From Bacteroidota bacterium (GTDB lineage: Bacteria; Bacteroidota; Ignavibacteria; Kapaibacteriales; UBA2268): a stretch of DNA of 64,000 nucleotides. Made by a program: the position numbers and the translations under genes. Every line of letters starts with the position of its first letter. The stretch's first letter is position 1. This document shows, piece after piece, positions 46,384 through 55,775 of the stretch. The DNA is taken from contig SCSM01000028.1 of the NCBI GenBank assembly GCA_004322215.1, positions 1-64,000 of the forward strand. The letters run 5' to 3'. The notes under the pieces are model-generated. The model did not search any database. It was not told the DNA's origin and was given only the letters and a program-made list of their open reading frames with translations.

Positions 46384-47025
46384 ATGCTTGAACCGATTGT
46401 CACTTTCCTTTCGAGTGTGCCTTGGTACTGGGTGCTTCTTGTAGCACTTTTCATCACCGCACTCGAAAATATATTTCCACCTGCACCTTGTGATACTGTT
46501 CTCGTGTTTACCGGAACACTTGTTGGGCTTAATGCCGTCGGTTTCATTCCTTTGGTGCTCATTGCCACTCTCGGTTCTACCATCGGTTTTGCAATAATGT
46601 TCAAGCTCGGTGAAATTCTCGGAGTTCGGCTTGTCAAATCTCCGAAATTCACATTTATAAATGAAGAATCTATGAAAAAGCCGGAGCTATGGCTTAAAAA
46701 ATGGGGATACTATGTCATTGTAGCAAATCGTTTTTTATCAGGAACGAGAGCCATTATTTCGTTTCTGGCAGGTATGTATAAAATGCGTTTCGATTGGACA
46801 ATTCTACTATCTGCTGTCAGTGCATTATTTTGGAATGCAATTTTGATTTATTCCGGTTACCTTCTCGGTGAAAATTGGCGCCAGGCAGAATATTACATGA
46901 CTCTTTACGGTAGAATAATTTTACCTGCAATCGCGGCTGTAATTATAACAATTATTTGGATTAGATGTTATCTGAAAAGAAAAAGAGCAAAAACCACTAT
47001 GTCGAAGATTGAAGCAAATTTATAA
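46384..47025 (+). CDS. DedA-family membrane protein
   Basis: A 213-residue membrane protein of the DedA/SNARE-associated family, now known to include flippases for undecaprenyl phosphate and phospholipids. Seen: the re-entrant segment TALENIFPPAPCDTVLVFTG (about 24-43), GSTIGFAIMFKLGE, and the second re-entrant ANRFLSGTRAIISFLAGMYKM with its conserved Arg, then WNAILIYSGYLLGENW. Length is normal. Its stop codon abuts the stop of cheB with no base between. PAP2 and MurG in this window work on related lipid carriers but are not neighbours. Confidence 0.92.
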   Translation: MLEPIVTFLSSVPWYWVLLVALFITALENIFPPAPCDTVLVFTGTLVGLNAVGFIPLVLIATLGSTIGFAIMFKLGEILGVRLVKSPKFTFINEESMKKPELWLKKWGYYVIVANRFLSGTRAIISFLAGMYKMRFDWTILLSAVSALFWNAILIYSGYLLGENWRQAEYYMTLYGRIILPAIAAVIITIIWIRCYLKRKRAKTTMSKIEANL

Positions 47026-48087
47026 TCATTTCTTTAGTAGTATATCCATTATTCCCTGGGCGATATTATCAACATCAAACTGATAATCTATTGCTCTGTA
47101 TTCGTTTGCAAGATTGATCGCTCCGTGGAATAGACAGCTTTGCAAGTCCTGTGCTATTGTTTTTGCACCTGCTCCTTTCATTGCCTTTAAGCCCAATGCA
47201 CCGTCATCGGTATCTCCTCCCAAAAGCACTCCGATTGCATTCGAACCCAAATACTCAGCCGCAGAAAACATAAGTACATCAATCGAGGGCCTTTGGTCAT
47301 TTACCCTCTCACCGCTTTCTATCGAGACTTCCGGTTTCCCGCCCGCTCTTACTATCTTCATGTGGAAATCCCCTGGTGCTATCAATACAAGACCGGGTTG
47401 AACCCTGTCTCCTATTTCTGCTTCCTTGACATTCATTGCGGAAATCTCATCCAGCCGGTAAGCAAGTGTTTTGGAATAACCCGGAAGCATGTGCTGTACT
47501 ACGAGTACGGATGGCATATTTTGAGGAAAACGTGTTATTATTTTTCTTAAACCCTCGACACCTCCGATGGAACCGCCTATTATAATAACTTTATTCTGAA
47601 TTGAAACCGCTTTATCCGGCTCGAGGTTAGGAGACCGTCTTATGAATCCGAATTGCTTACCTTTCCAATGAGAAACATTCGCTGTAGCAGCTAATTTTAT
47701 TTTTGCAGATAAATCGTTTATGAAATCATCAAGCGCCCGAAGTATTGTATCTATCGGTTTCGGCACAAATTCGACGGCACCGGATTCCAGTGCCTGCAAA
47801 GTTATGTGCTTGCCTTTTAATGTCAGGTAACTGACGGCTACAACGGGAATAGGATTGTTCGGCATCAACTCCCTGAGAAATTCGATTGCATCCATCTGGG
47901 ATGTTTCAATGTCAATCGTAACAACGTCCGGCTTTAGCCGTTGAATCATATCCTGAACCGAACCGGTATCAGCGGCAGAGCCGACAACCTCGATTTCGGG
48001 GTCTTTCGACAATTCCTGGGTAATCGTGTTCCTGTTATGGGAAGAACCATCAATTATTATTACTCTGATTTTCTTGTCATCTTCCAT
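47026..48087 (-). CDS. cheB: CheB-like protein-glutamate methylesterase with receiver domain
   Basis: A 353-residue protein with an N-terminal receiver (1-125) and C-terminal methylesterase (165-350). In chemotaxis it demethylates and deamidates receptors. Seen: the presumptive phospho-acceptor D59 (VVTIDIETSQMD), K110, and the esterase triad S173 (GGSIGGVEGL), H199 (VVQHMLPGY) and D295 (DDGALGLKAM). Departures: the acidic pocket has D13-G14 instead of two acids, and the loop before D295 reads GGDTDDGA instead of the usual TGMGxDGA. No other chemotaxis gene is in the window, so its role could be non-chemotactic or its system lies elsewhere. Confidence 0.88.
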   Translation of the reverse strand: MEDDKKIRVIIIDGSSHNRNTITQELSKDPEIEVVGSAADTGSVQDMIQRLKPDVVTIDIETSQMDAIEFLRELMPNNPIPVVAVSYLTLKGKHITLQALESGAVEFVPKPIDTILRALDDFINDLSAKIKLAATANVSHWKGKQFGFIRRSPNLEPDKAVSIQNKVIIIGGSIGGVEGLRKIITRFPQNMPSVLVVQHMLPGYSKTLAYRLDEISAMNVKEAEIGDRVQPGLVLIAPGDFHMKIVRAGGKPEVSIESGERVNDQRPSIDVLMFSAAEYLGSNAIGVLLGGDTDDGALGLKAMKGAGAKTIAQDLQSCLFHGAINLANEYRAIDYQFDVDNIAQGIMDILLKK

Positions 48088-48227
48088 TAAATCAAATTAT
48101 TGCTTCCTTACTATCAATAGATTATATCCAGATAAAACGCAAACCGTTTTCAGTAAATATAATCAAGCAAATTATATAATCTCAGTATTATTTAAAAGAA
48201 ATATTTGAAATGATTTTCAGAAAAGCC

Positions 48228-48989
48228 CTATAAATCCCTCAATCCATAGCGGTCTAATGTGAAAGTTTCACCAAGATACAGCCGCTTAACCTCTTCGTTT
48301 GAGGCGATTTCTTCTGCACTGCCTGATGTGTAGATTTGTCCGTCTATCAATATATAAGCCCTGTCTGTGATTGATAGTGTTTCGTGGACATTATGGTCTG
48401 TAATTAACACACCGATTCCTTGTTTCTTGAGCTTGCGTACCATTCGCATAATATCTTCGACTGCAAGTGGGTCAATTCCTGCGAAGGGTTCATCCAATAG
48501 TATGAATTTTGGATTTGAAGCAAGTGTTCTTGCAATTTCGCACCTTCTTCGTTCTCCCCCTGATAAAGTATAGCCCTTGCTCTTTCTTATGTGCTGGATT
48601 CCAAATGTTTCCAAAAGCTCTTCGAGTTTTTCCTTTCTTTCTTTACGTGGTAAGGGTTGTAACTGCAGGACAGCTTTTATGTTATTTTCTACGGATAATT
48701 TTCTGAATATTGAAGCTTCCTGCGGAAGATAGCTGATTCCCAGATGCGAACGCTTAAACATTGCTTTGGTTGTGATATTGAGATTGTCGAGTTCAACCTC
48801 ACCGTCATTCGGTTTTATCATACCGACAATCATATAAAAAGTAGTTGTTTTTCCTGCACCGTTCGGACCGAGCAAGCCGACAACCTCTCCCTGCTCTAAG
48901 TTCAGAGACACTTCCTTTACGACAGTTCTCTTTTTAAACCTTTTTACAAGATTATTTGCTTTTAATACGCTTATTCCCTTTTCTTCCAA
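48228..48989 (-). CDS. lptB: LPS export ABC transporter ATPase LptB
   Basis: Powers lipopolysaccharide extraction by LptFG from the inner membrane. The 253 residues show Walker A GPNGAGKTTTFYMIVG, Q-loop SYLPQEASIFRKL (typical of LptB), signature LSGGERRRCEIARTLA, Walker B ILLDEPFAGIDP and H-loop ITDHNVHETL. The RYL..LGETF C-terminus is also typical. The start codon is TTG, two bases behind the htrA stop; no ATG or GTG is available in frame before the first strand. It forms an operon with htrA; lptA/lptC are not adjacent. Confidence 0.93.
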   Translation of the reverse strand: MEEKGISVLKANNLVKRFKKRTVVKEVSLNLEQGEVVGLLGPNGAGKTTTFYMIVGMIKPNDGEVELDNLNITTKAMFKRSHLGISYLPQEASIFRKLSVENNIKAVLQLQPLPRKERKEKLEELLETFGIQHIRKSKGYTLSGGERRRCEIARTLASNPKFILLDEPFAGIDPLAVEDIMRMVRKLKKQGIGVLITDHNVHETLSITDRAYILIDGQIYTSGSAEEIASNEEVKRLYLGETFTLDRYGLRDL

Positions 48990-48991
48990 TT

Positions 48992-50194
48992 CTAATGCCC
49001 GAATGATTTTAATGTTAATGTTTTTGTAATTTTTTTGTCGTCTCTCATTAATGTGAAATTCAGTTTTTGGCCGACTGTCCCGTCTTTGACAATTACTAAA
49101 TAATCATCAACCTTATTTATTTGCTGTCCGTCTATTTCCAAAATTATATCTCCAGGTTCTATTCCGGCATCCTCGGCTGGTGAATTTCTCGTTATGCTGA
49201 ATACAACTACTCCTTCTTTCACTTTTGATGATATATAAGGAGCTAAGGATTCATCCACATCACGGACATCCATACCCACGTTAAAGTTTCTGTTTATTTT
49301 CTTATTATCTTTGATAATATCAACAACTTTTTTCACCCTGTTGATTGGTATTGCAAAACCGATGCCTATGCTTCCGGCACCCCTTGAATTCTGTGCTGTT
49401 GAAAATATTACTGTATTGATACCGATAACTTCGCCGTTTGAATTAACAAGGGGACCGCCTGAATTTCCAGAGCTGATTGCTGCATCAGTCTGCAGCATTC
49501 CGCGATAAACCCTGTCCTCCTGAGTGAAATTAAGATTTTTATTCGATATGACCCCAACTGTTACTGTCGGCTTTGTGTTAATATCGAATAATCCGAAAGG
49601 ATTACCGAATGCAATTGCCCACTCGCCTATAATAACGCCATCGGAATTTGCCATTTTAAGAAATGGGAAATTATTGCCTTTGATTTTCAATAGGGCAACA
49701 TCGCTTGTCTTATCGGCTCCTATTATTTCTGCATCGTACTTTTTTCCTTCAGTGGTAGTAACAATGATTTTTGATGCATTACCGGCTACGTGATGATTAG
49801 TCAAAATATATCCATCGGGTGAAATCAGGAAACCGGAGCCCAATCCCTGCACAGAATACTCGCGAGTCCTGCTTCTACGTCTTCCACCGAAAAAATGCTG
49901 GAATAAAGGGTCATCATAGAACATATCGAATGGTTCGCGATATTCAACCTGGTAAACTTCTGTAACATTAATGCCAACAATTGCGGGACTGCAAACTTCC
50001 ACAGCTCTTGTAATTGCATTCTGACGGGAATTTGAAATATCATCTCCCTGTCCCGAATACATCGAATATGTGTTCTTTGCCTCTGTATATATTTGAGAAT
50101 TCTGTTCTCCCGAATTATTTTCCGAATGACAATATTGAAATGATAAGACAAATAATAAGCTGATTGCCAATAATTTTAGATTTTTTTGATTCAT
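48992..50194 (-). CDS. Deg/HtrA-family periplasmic serine protease
   Basis: A 400-residue exported protease and chaperone for misfolded envelope proteins. Signal segment (1-21), then a trypsin-like domain with catalytic triad H135 (LTNHHVAG), D165 (TSDVALLK) and S245 (SGNSGGPL). The third part is a single PDZ domain (about 300-395, GVVVFSITRNSPAEDAGIEP). One PDZ places it with DegS/HtrA-type proteins, though with no membrane anchor beyond the signal. The ATG at 50194 starts the signal peptide; an upstream ATG at 50239 would add 15 residues. It is cotranscribed with lptB. Confidence 0.92.
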   Translation of the reverse strand: MNQKNLKLLAISLLFVLSFQYCHSENNSGEQNSQIYTEAKNTYSMYSGQGDDISNSRQNAITRAVEVCSPAIVGINVTEVYQVEYREPFDMFYDDPLFQHFFGGRRRSRTREYSVQGLGSGFLISPDGYILTNHHVAGNASKIIVTTTEGKKYDAEIIGADKTSDVALLKIKGNNFPFLKMANSDGVIIGEWAIAFGNPFGLFDINTKPTVTVGVISNKNLNFTQEDRVYRGMLQTDAAISSGNSGGPLVNSNGEVIGINTVIFSTAQNSRGAGSIGIGFAIPINRVKKVVDIIKDNKKINRNFNVGMDVRDVDESLAPYISSKVKEGVVVFSITRNSPAEDAGIEPGDIILEIDGQQINKVDDYLVIVKDGTVGQKLNFTLMRDDKKITKTLTLKSFGH

Positions 50195-50210
50195 GATTTC
50201 CTTAATATCG

Positions 50211-50558
50211 TTAATAGAGATTGAGTGAATTAAGTTCATCCATTAAATTATCCACAGTGTCGCTCAATGATTCGCTTTTGCCTTTAATCGTTCTGCAAAG
50301 ATGATGAAGCCGGTTGTAATAATCCTCATCGGGCTTTCGGGTTACTTCCTGCTCCAGGTCTCCGCTATTTGTATAAATTTCGAATCTGATTGGAAAATCA
50401 TTAGTCTTTGCAAGGTTCCTGGGAAAAGTCAATATAATGTAATGTTCCTTCAGATTCAGCTTAAAAATACCCTCATCTTCAGTTGGCTCCCATTTAATTA
50501 ACTTATTAGTCGTTCTTTCGACTAAGACACTCAGAAAAGTTTCGAATTTGTCTTTCAA
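50211..50558 (-). CDS. Small conserved-looking protein of unknown function upstream of htrA
   Basis: A cytosolic protein of about 115 residues with alternating strands (YIILTFPRNLAKTNDFPIRF) and a C-terminal helix rich in acids (SESLSDTVDNLMDELNSL). No family recognised. The start is unclear: the frame opens at TTG 50630 with no ATG at all. I prefer TTG 50558 because GGAG lies six bases upstream. If the longer start is right, the protein has 139 residues. It ends 16 bases before the htrA start and is probably cotranscribed; it is divergent from priA. Confidence 0.5.
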   Translation of the reverse strand: MKDKFETFLSVLVERTTNKLIKWEPTEDEGIFKLNLKEHYIILTFPRNLAKTNDFPIRFEIYTNSGDLEQEVTRKPDEDYYNRLHHLCRTIKGKSESLSDTVDNLMDELNSLNLY

Positions 50559-50698
50559 TTCCGACTCCGTAATTATTTTTAATATATTAATGTTATCAAC
50601 TGTGCAAAAATAATGGAAATTTAAAAACAATAAACGTTATTAATCGAAATCTATTATTATTAATTTTGCCTGATTATAATTATACTTTTATTTCCTTA

Positions 50699-53218
50699 AT
50701 GCAATCAATTGTAAATATTGCGATACCGATTCCCGGGAAGCAACTGTTTTCATACATAATCGAACATGATTTCGACGAATGTATGCTTATTGGCAGGAGA
50801 GCACTTGTTCCCTTCGGAAGAAGGGCATTGACCGGATATATCGTTGAGTTGAGCATAAACAAAAAAACAGACGGCTTGAAACCTGTCTTTGAGCTATTGG
50901 ATTCAGAACCTGTATTCTCATCTGAAATGCTTGAACTGACTAAATGGCTCGCCGATTATTATTTTTGCTCCTGGGGAATTGTTCTTAAATCTGCTATACC
51001 GTCAGGTATGTCACCGAAAAGTGTTATCAAAGTCCAGCTTTTACATAATCCGACTGAAGCAGAATTACACGAAATCAGGAAAAAATCTCCGAAGAAAGCA
51101 GCTTTAATCGAATTCTTATCTGAACACAATGATTTTCTATCAATTAATTATATCGAAGATAATATTAAATCCGGCTCTGTGGCATCACATCTTGAAGCAC
51201 TTGAACAAAACGGCTGGCTCACAATTAACAGGATGGTAGAGGATGATTTGACCCCCAAAACCCAAAAAGCAGTCATACTATCTGAAGAATTGGTAAAAGA
51301 TTATGAGTTATTCAAAAATGCCTTGAATGAACTCGATAAAAAATCTATTAAACAATCTCTCCTTTTGAATTTTATAAATCACAAATACCTTGAAAGTCAA
51401 AAACCGGTTTTGGTGAGCGAAGCAATTGCCGCATCTAAATCGAATTACCAGTCAATCACTGCTTTAGCCAAAAAAAGTTATATTCAAATTGTTGAAATCG
51501 AAATAGACAGAACAGAAAAACCGTTGAAAATAGAATCACTCTCCCAAAGAGATGAGAGTAAGCTGGATTTAAATAATGAGCAATCGAATGCATTGAATGA
51601 GATATTACGAGCTACAGATAAATCAGAATTTGATGTTTTCCTGCTTCACGGTGTTACTGGCAGCGGTAAAACACTCGTATATATCCACGCAATTAAGAAT
51701 ATGATTTCAAGCGGGAAAACGGCTCTTCTGATTGTACCGGAAATTTCATTAACACCTCAACTTATTGACAGATTCAAGTCTGTCTTTCGCGAAAAAATTG
51801 CAGTTCTGCACAGCCGTATGTCCGAAGGTGAAAGATTCGACGGCTGGAGAGCCATAAAAAAAGGTGATTCAAGGATTGTAATCGGTGCCCGTTCTGCTAT
51901 ATTTGCTCCTCTTGATAATTTGGGTTTAATCATCGTTGACGAGGAACACGAGCCGTCTTTCAAACAACAGGAACCGGACCCTAAGTATAATGCAAGGGAT
52001 GTTGCACTCGTTCGTGGAAAGATTGACAAAGCTGTAGTAGTTCTTGGCTCTGCCACTCCATCAATCGAGAGTATGTATAATGCAAATACCGGTAAATACA
52101 AACTCCTGAATATTACTCAGAGAGCCGATGGAGCTAATCTGCCCAAGATTGAAATTGTGAACATAATCGAATCAAAAAGAAAGGGAGAAGTTACAGGAAT
52201 CCTGACAAATTCTTTATTGTCGGAAATTGAAAAAAGGGTTTTAAAAAAGGAAGGTGTAATCCTTTTCCAGAACAGAAGGGGATTTGCCGTCTATCTCGAA
52301 TGTCCCGAATGTGGTCATATTCCAATGTGTAAAAACTGTTCGGTTACTCTTACTTATCACAAAGCAAAAAGCCAGTTGAGATGCCATTATTGTGGTTTTA
52401 CTGTTAATGCAACAAAAAAATGTAATGCTTGCTCACATTCACCCATGAAGGAAGTTGGTTTTGGAACTCAAAGAATAGAAGATGACCTTAATGAATGGTT
52501 TAAGAACAAAGAAATAAAACCGGTAATTGCAAGGATGGATTTGGACACTACATCAAAAAAAAATGCACACAGGAAAATCCTTCAGCAATTTTCAAATGGT
52601 CTTACTGATATACTCATTGGCACCCAGATGGTTGCAAAAGGATTGGATTTCGAAAGAGTCACACTCGTTGGTGTTGTCAATGCAGATTTGCAGCTTTACC
52701 TGCCGGATTTTCGAGCTTCGGAAAGAACTTTCCAGTTATTAACCCAGGTTTCAGGCAGGGCAGGGAGAAGCAGTGAAAAGGAAGGGGAAGTGCTTATTCA
52801 ATCTTCCCATCCCGAACATACTTCGATTCAATCTGCAGTTAAGGGTTCTTATGATTTATTTTATGAAAATGAAATCAGGGCGAGAAAAGAAGCATTATAT
52901 CCACCCTTCACAAGATTCTGCCTGATTTTATTTGTCGGGAAAAATTTAATTAAAGTCAGCGAATGTTCCAAAAATTTTAAAGAATTATTACCCACGGACA
53001 GGAAACATATTTTGGCTCTTGGACCGGTTGAGCCGGTTATATCCAAGGTCCGGAACAATTACAGGAAATTGATTGTCATAAAGAACAACAAAAGAACAGA
53101 CCCTTCTGGGAAATATCTAAGGGAAATTCTTTCTAAGGCAAATGATAAATATAATGAAGAATTTGCGTCTTCGGAAGTCAAAGTAGTGTTTGATATTGAT
53201 TCCTATTTGGGACTATAA
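50699..53218 (+). CDS. priA: Primosomal replication restart helicase PriA
   Basis: A 3-prime to 5-prime DNA helicase that reloads the replisome at stalled forks. The 839 residues are full length. Seen: the N-terminal 3-prime-end binding domain (SIVNIAIPIPGKQLFSY), Walker A GVTGSGKT (318-325), DEEH (414-417), the zinc-binding cysteine clusters (CPECGHIPMCKNC at 535-547, then CHYCG and CNAC), motif V region GTQMVAKGLDF and motif VI QVSGRAGR. The ATG at 50699 matches the family start; a TTG at 50666 would add 11 residues. Divergent from the htrA/lptB operon. Confidence 0.95.
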   Translation: MQSIVNIAIPIPGKQLFSYIIEHDFDECMLIGRRALVPFGRRALTGYIVELSINKKTDGLKPVFELLDSEPVFSSEMLELTKWLADYYFCSWGIVLKSAIPSGMSPKSVIKVQLLHNPTEAELHEIRKKSPKKAALIEFLSEHNDFLSINYIEDNIKSGSVASHLEALEQNGWLTINRMVEDDLTPKTQKAVILSEELVKDYELFKNALNELDKKSIKQSLLLNFINHKYLESQKPVLVSEAIAASKSNYQSITALAKKSYIQIVEIEIDRTEKPLKIESLSQRDESKLDLNNEQSNALNEILRATDKSEFDVFLLHGVTGSGKTLVYIHAIKNMISSGKTALLIVPEISLTPQLIDRFKSVFREKIAVLHSRMSEGERFDGWRAIKKGDSRIVIGARSAIFAPLDNLGLIIVDEEHEPSFKQQEPDPKYNARDVALVRGKIDKAVVVLGSATPSIESMYNANTGKYKLLNITQRADGANLPKIEIVNIIESKRKGEVTGILTNSLLSEIEKRVLKKEGVILFQNRRGFAVYLECPECGHIPMCKNCSVTLTYHKAKSQLRCHYCGFTVNATKKCNACSHSPMKEVGFGTQRIEDDLNEWFKNKEIKPVIARMDLDTTSKKNAHRKILQQFSNGLTDILIGTQMVAKGLDFERVTLVGVVNADLQLYLPDFRASERTFQLLTQVSGRAGRSSEKEGEVLIQSSHPEHTSIQSAVKGSYDLFYENEIRARKEALYPPFTRFCLILFVGKNLIKVSECSKNFKELLPTDRKHILALGPVEPVISKVRNNYRKLIVIKNNKRTDPSGKYLREILSKANDKYNEEFASSEVKVVFDIDSYLGL

Positions 53219-53277
53219 AAAAAATCATAACTTTTAATGGAAATCTCCGTATAATTATATAAGTTTTAAATATCAAT

Positions 53278-53610
53278 TTGAGAAAAAAAATAAAGAAAAT
53301 TCTACATAATGAAATTTTTGATAAATACTTCAATCCTGAACTTCTGTTTTGGTTGATATCACTCTTATATTTATCGTTACTGAATGTAGAATCATTTTCG
53401 TATTTCAGTTTTTGCCCTTTTCATTTTTTTGGAATTGAATGGTGTCCGGGATGTGGCTTAGGCAGGTCAATTTCGTATCTTTTACACGGACATATTGAAC
53501 AGTCTTTTCAGTCGCATTGGTTTGGACCGCTTGCCTTTATTATTATTTTATACAGAATATATCAATTAGTGAAAATTATTATATTAAGAAACAAAATTAT
53601 TTATCAATAA
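53278..53610 (+). CDS. DUF2752 small membrane protein
   Basis: A 110-residue membrane protein. The core FCPFHFFGIEWCPGCGLGRS with three cysteines is diagnostic of DUF2752. Two membrane helices flank it (about 22-40 and 84-102). The start codon is TTG because no ATG or GTG occurs in frame. It precedes a TM2-domain gene by nine bases; this pairing recurs in FCB genomes and suggests that the two act together, though the function is unknown. Confidence 0.85.
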   Translation: MRKKIKKILHNEIFDKYFNPELLFWLISLLYLSLLNVESFSYFSFCPFHFFGIEWCPGCGLGRSISYLLHGHIEQSFQSHWFGPLAFIIILYRIYQLVKIIILRNKIIYQ

Positions 53611-53619
53611 GGAGGAAAT

Positions 53620-53973
53620 ATGGCTGATGTTTTTAACTTCTTACCTATGCTTGAGGGCGAAGAATTGATGTACGTCCAGCATTTAATCAAGGATATGTCC
53701 GATGACCAGGCAAAGCAATTTGCTATGATTTATTCTTCGAGAAGGAAAGACCCGCAGGTTATTTTGATTACTTGTCTCGTTGGTTTTCTCGGAATAGCAG
53801 GAATCCACAGGTTTTTACTCGAACAAATCGGCATGGGGATATTGTATATTCTGACCGGCGGATTATGCTGCATCGGTACAATCGTTGACCTTGTGAATTA
53901 CAAGAAATTGACGTATGAATACAATCTGAAAATCGCAAACGATGTTTCGATGATTATTAAAAGCCGCAGTTAA
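53620..53973 (+). CDS. TM2-domain protein
   Basis: A 117-residue protein. The N-terminal 40 residues are soluble and helical. The TM2 domain (about 45-98) has two short helices with GFLGIAGIHRFLLEQIGMG between them and the second helix ILYILTGGLCCIGTIVDLV, matching the family signature in which DRF/HRF-like turns lie between the helices. GGAGG lies before the ATG. Cotranscribed with the DUF2752 gene. The role is not known. Confidence 0.88.
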   Translation: MADVFNFLPMLEGEELMYVQHLIKDMSDDQAKQFAMIYSSRRKDPQVILITCLVGFLGIAGIHRFLLEQIGMGILYILTGGLCCIGTIVDLVNYKKLTYEYNLKIANDVSMIIKSRS

Positions 53974-53992
53974 TTTCTTAAATTTTGAATCA

Positions 53993-54015
53993 GCGTCAGG
54001 AGTATCTCTTGACGC
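53993..54015. terminator. Bidirectional hairpin between TM2 gene and HAD phosphatase gene
   Basis: GCGTCAGGAG (53993-54002) pairs with CTCTTGACGC (54006-54015) with one G-T pair around TAT. An outer TTTTGAA / TTCAATTTT pairing surrounds it, providing T-rich ends on both strands between the convergent genes. Confidence 0.75.
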
Positions 54016-54025
54016 CGGTTCAATT

Positions 54026-54556
54026 TTATTTGGAAAACAGATTATTAAACACTTCATCCAGATTGCGAAAAACATAGTCTGCATCGGGATAATCACCATT
54101 CTTAACCGATTTCAGAAGAATGGTTTTTAAACCGGCTCGTTTACCTGCCGTAACGTCAGAATTTCTGTCGCCAATCATCCAGGAATTTTCCATATCAATA
54201 TCCCATTTTTCTTTTGCTTCTATTAGCATTCCCGGATTTGGTTTTCGTCTATAACTGTTTGTCCCCGCAAGCTCGGTAGAATAGTATATATCATCAAAAT
54301 TTTGTCCGGTCAATTCCTTTAATTCTATTTGCATATAATTATGTACCGATTCAAGTTCTTCAACGCTCATCAATCCTTTGCCTATACCTTGCTGATTTGT
54401 TATCAATATTGTAAGATATTCTTCTGATTTAATTTTTGTGAAAAATCGAATGAAATCGGGTAAGAATTTAAAATCTTTTGGAGCTTTAATATACTCTTTC
54501 ACAATACGGAAATTAACAACTCCGTCCCTGTCAAAAAAAATCGCCTTACTTTTCAT
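54026..54556 (-). CDS. HAD-IIIA phosphatase (GmhB/HisB-N-like)
   Basis: A 176-residue HAD phosphatase. Motif I FFDRDGVVN, motif II TNQQGIGKGLM and the C-terminal IGDRNSDVTAGKRAG place it with GmhB, which dephosphorylates heptose 1,7-bisphosphate, or with HisB-N. The zinc loop that in GmhB ends CDCRKPxPGM here reads NSYRRKPNPGML and lacks cysteines, so metal binding is probably lost and substrate may differ. The start ATG at 54556 overlaps the end of the glycosyltransferase gene by 11 bases; a GTG four codons upstream is possible. Last gene of a coupled three-gene operon. Confidence 0.85.
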   Translation of the reverse strand: MKSKAIFFDRDGVVNFRIVKEYIKAPKDFKFLPDFIRFFTKIKSEEYLTILITNQQGIGKGLMSVEELESVHNYMQIELKELTGQNFDDIYYSTELAGTNSYRRKPNPGMLIEAKEKWDIDMENSWMIGDRNSDVTAGKRAGLKTILLKSVKNGDYPDADYVFRNLDEVFNNLFSK

Positions 54557-55775
54557 TGTTATTGCCACTTAATACTTCCATCATTATTTTATCCAATTGC
54601 TCAAAAACCGATTCCCAGGGATGTGTTCCAACGATTAATTTTCTTGCATTTTCAGAAATCGTTTTTGCCAATTCATCATCTTTCAATAATCTTAATGTGT
54701 TATACGCTAATTCTTCGCTCGATGTTCCAATCAGTACATCTTTCCCATTTGTTGCGGGTATGCCCTGGATACCGGTTTTTGTTGTTACCACAGGGCATCC
54801 GCAAGCCATCGCTTCAATTAATTTATTCTGTATTCCCGAACCGCCAACATGAGGATGCAGAAACACTCTTGCATTTTGCAAATATGGAACCATATTGGGA
54901 ACATTAGGTATAATTTTAATTGAACCGGATTCCAATGCTTTTATTTCACCTGATGGATTCGCCCCCACAATATTCAATTTAATATCAGGGATTTCTCTTC
55001 TAACCTCGGGTAAAATATTATTAACTATATCTCTAATCATCAGAACATTTGCCCATATATCCAATTTACCGGCAAACAAAATATCCTTTCTCTGTTTAAA
55101 ATCTTGCGGTGTTGTGAATTTGTTTATATCAGTTCCATTAGTCAACAATCTGTATTTTGCTGTTGGATTTTGGTTCAGCATGGAATCAATATCATGCTCT
55201 GTTACGAAAGTCGTTAAGTCAAAATGTTCCACGATTTTCGGCTCGTATTTCAGAAGCCGGTTGAATTCCCACCATCTTGTAAGTTTTTGAATAATATTTT
55301 TTGTGCTCTGATATGACCTTTTCTGATATACTACCCTGCAATCCTCAGCCATAAGGATTTTCTTTATTTTATAATTCTTCAGATATTCGGCTGTCCTCAT
55401 AAAAAATGCAAACGATAAATCATATTTCTTATTATTTAATAAATCATCAACAATCCTCTTAAATTCAGATTGAGTATAATATCCTATTTCAAGTGGTAAT
55501 TTGAAAAATGATTTGAAAAAATGTCTTATAGAAGCTGTTACAGGATTTAGTAGTATTACATGTACTTCAAGCCCAAGTTTTTTCATTTCATTTACATACT
55601 CATCAGGTACATTTTTCCCCTGGTAAAAAGAAACAAGCGTTACATTATGCTCTTTTGCTAAATATGATAATATATTAAATGGCTTCAGCCGGTCACCACC
55701 TATCACAGGGTAGGGCAGCCGCGCTGTCAGGAACAGAATATTGAGCTTTTTATTTATTTCTTTCGGTTCAATCAT
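54546..55775 (-). CDS. GT4-type glycosyltransferase
   Basis: A 409-residue GT-B fold enzyme, transferring a sugar from a nucleotide donor to a glycan or lipid. The N-terminal domain has RLPYPVIGGDRLKPFNIL, and the C-terminal donor domain shows KLDIWANVLMIRDIV, IVGANPSG, VFLHPHVGGSGIQNKLIEAM and the EX7E-like acidic helix region, then ACGCPVVTTKTG. Sugar and acceptor are unknown. It shares one base with the preceding aminotransferase gene (TAATG arrangement) and overlaps the phosphatase gene by 11 bases, so translation is coupled. It may modify cell-surface glycans. Confidence 0.88.
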   Translation of the reverse strand: MIEPKEINKKLNILFLTARLPYPVIGGDRLKPFNILSYLAKEHNVTLVSFYQGKNVPDEYVNEMKKLGLEVHVILLNPVTASIRHFFKSFFKLPLEIGYYTQSEFKRIVDDLLNNKKYDLSFAFFMRTAEYLKNYKIKKILMAEDCRVVYQKRSYQSTKNIIQKLTRWWEFNRLLKYEPKIVEHFDLTTFVTEHDIDSMLNQNPTAKYRLLTNGTDINKFTTPQDFKQRKDILFAGKLDIWANVLMIRDIVNNILPEVRREIPDIKLNIVGANPSGEIKALESGSIKIIPNVPNMVPYLQNARVFLHPHVGGSGIQNKLIEAMACGCPVVTTKTGIQGIPATNGKDVLIGTSSEELAYNTLRLLKDDELAKTISENARKLIVGTHPWESVFEQLDKIMMEVLSGNNNEK

